Shown here one piece after another: positions 63,641 to 64,000 of a DNA stretch of 64,000 nucleotides. The notes beneath the pieces were generated by a model. That model was not told the origin of the DNA, made no database searches, and saw only the letters and a program-made list of their open reading frames with translations. The position numbers and the translations under genes were made by a program. How positions within the stretch are numbered: position 1 is the stretch's first letter; every line of letters begins with the position of its first letter. The stretch spans positions 7,517,628 to 7,581,627 of the forward strand of contig CM030932.1 of NCBI GenBank assembly GCA_018136815.1, read 5' to 3'. The DNA is from Isochrysis galbana. Taxonomy: Eukaryota; Haptophyta; Isochrysidales; Isochrysidaceae.

Positions 63641-63995
63641 CCGCGGTCATGTCGCTCGTCGTCATCACTTGGTCCAAGTTCCTCGGCGTGCTACCCGAGG
63701 TACCGCCGCTGCTCGCCGCGTATGCGTCGCGTAAGGGGGCCGTGCTGGCCGGTGCTCCGTCGGGTGAGATCAAGGAGATCACTATGGAGCAGATCTTGGA
63801 GACGCTGAAGAGCACGACGGGAGCGGAAGTTGATCCGGACGCGCCGCTCATGGAATCGGGGCTCGACTCGCTCGGGGCCGTGGAGTTGGGCAGCCAGCTC
63901 CAGGCGCAGTCGGGCATGACCTTGCCCTCGACTCTGATCTTCGACTACCCGACGGCACGCCAGTTGTCGGGCTACTTCAAGGAGCAAGTCCGCAC
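59235..63995 (+). other. PKS2 module J, KS-DH-ER-KR-ACP, interrupted by a one-base deletion
   Basis: KS Cys13533. DH His13850 and Asp14013, ER loop from 14421, KR GGTGGLG from 14615 and Tyr14756. A base is missing near 63567 relative to module I (58756-58764). The remaining KR end and the ACP (Ser at about 63868) follow in the shifted frame and are otherwise identical to module I. Confidence 0.92.
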
Positions 63996-64000
63996 GGCCA
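63568..64000 (+). CDS. Continuation of PKS2 after the apparent frameshift
   Basis: In the frame shifted by one base, the sequence encodes GGFGLISLDQGVVAF, the KR C terminus and a whole ACP ([19 protein letters not shown]), still open at the window edge and matching 58763-59194. The gene therefore continues beyond 64000, most likely into another KS. Confidence 0.88.

Larger units (their letters stand above)
55889..64000 (+). repeat. Second tandem duplication in PKS2 (4806-bp unit DH-ER-KR-ACP-KS)
   Basis: 55889-59194 and 60695-64000 are nearly identical for 3.3 kb (offset 4806, then 4805 after the deletion). Coding differences seen are Asn/Tyr (TENATKK against TEYATKK) and Ile/Thr (GANMIGV against GANMTGV). 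The match starts sharply in the KS-DH linker and is cut off by the window end. Confidence 0.94.

Noticed and set aside
17300-64000. Bacterial origin or contamination of the contig
   Set aside because: A spliced gene, minisatellites and eukaryote-like intergenic DNA sit on the same strand block; the only N gap separates them from PKS2, but PKS1 of the same subfamily lies on the other side of these eukaryotic features.
17300-64000. Polyether toxin synthase of the prymnesin type
   Set aside because: Such products need many retained oxygens and alkenes; these modules are nearly all fully reducing. Missing ends mean it cannot be excluded completely.

Overview
The window comes from a nuclear genome of a eukaryotic microalga, most likely a haptophyte. 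It is GC-rich, has a spliced gene with polypyrimidine/AG acceptors, carries long homopolymers and GA minisatellites, and is dominated by giant intronless modular type I polyketide synthases (PKS). Genes of that size and style are best known from haptophytes; the species cannot be read from the sequence.

Layout. (1) 3-5240: the 3' end of a first PKS (PKS1), with a partial KS, a C-methyltransferase set inside a ketoreductase that has lost its catalytic Tyr, an ACP and a thioesterase. (2) 5241-14600: repeat-rich, gene-poor DNA with an Ala/Gly-rich hydrophobic coding remnant, a tentative SPRY-like gene (9154-10140, -), four small membrane-protein genes between 11079 and 13659 (two are divergent paralogues), a 138-residue acidic ORF, and dispersed repeats in both orientations. 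(3) 14686-16967: a GA minisatellite followed by a three-exon beta-propeller lactonase gene. (4) 17200-17299: a 100-N assembly gap. (5) 17300-64000: one continuous giant PKS (PKS2), open at both ends, with ten consecutive modules called A to J here.

PKS2 modules are KS-DH-KR(structural)-ER-KR(catalytic)-ACP with no acyltransferase, so malonyl units must be loaded in trans. Eight of ten modules are fully reducing. Modules C and F lack ER and should leave double bonds six carbons apart. The PKS1 end module should leave an alpha-methyl-beta-keto acid on release, which would decarboxylate to an ethyl ketone. Together this reads as machinery for a long, mostly saturated, sparsely unsaturated chain. 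If PKS1 acts after PKS2 the product would be a long-chain unsaturated ketone, in the general class of haptophyte alkenones, but the even double-bond spacing does not match known alkenones, so this is a hypothesis.

PKS2 carries two recent tandem module duplications (4836-bp unit at the left, 4806-bp unit at the right), almost identical copy to copy. Apparent frameshifts at 17.8-19.1 kb and near 63567 break the reading frame. The first group is mostly single-base losses in short G or C runs beside the assembly gap and looks like consensus error, so the long ORF 19166-63640 is only part of the true gene.
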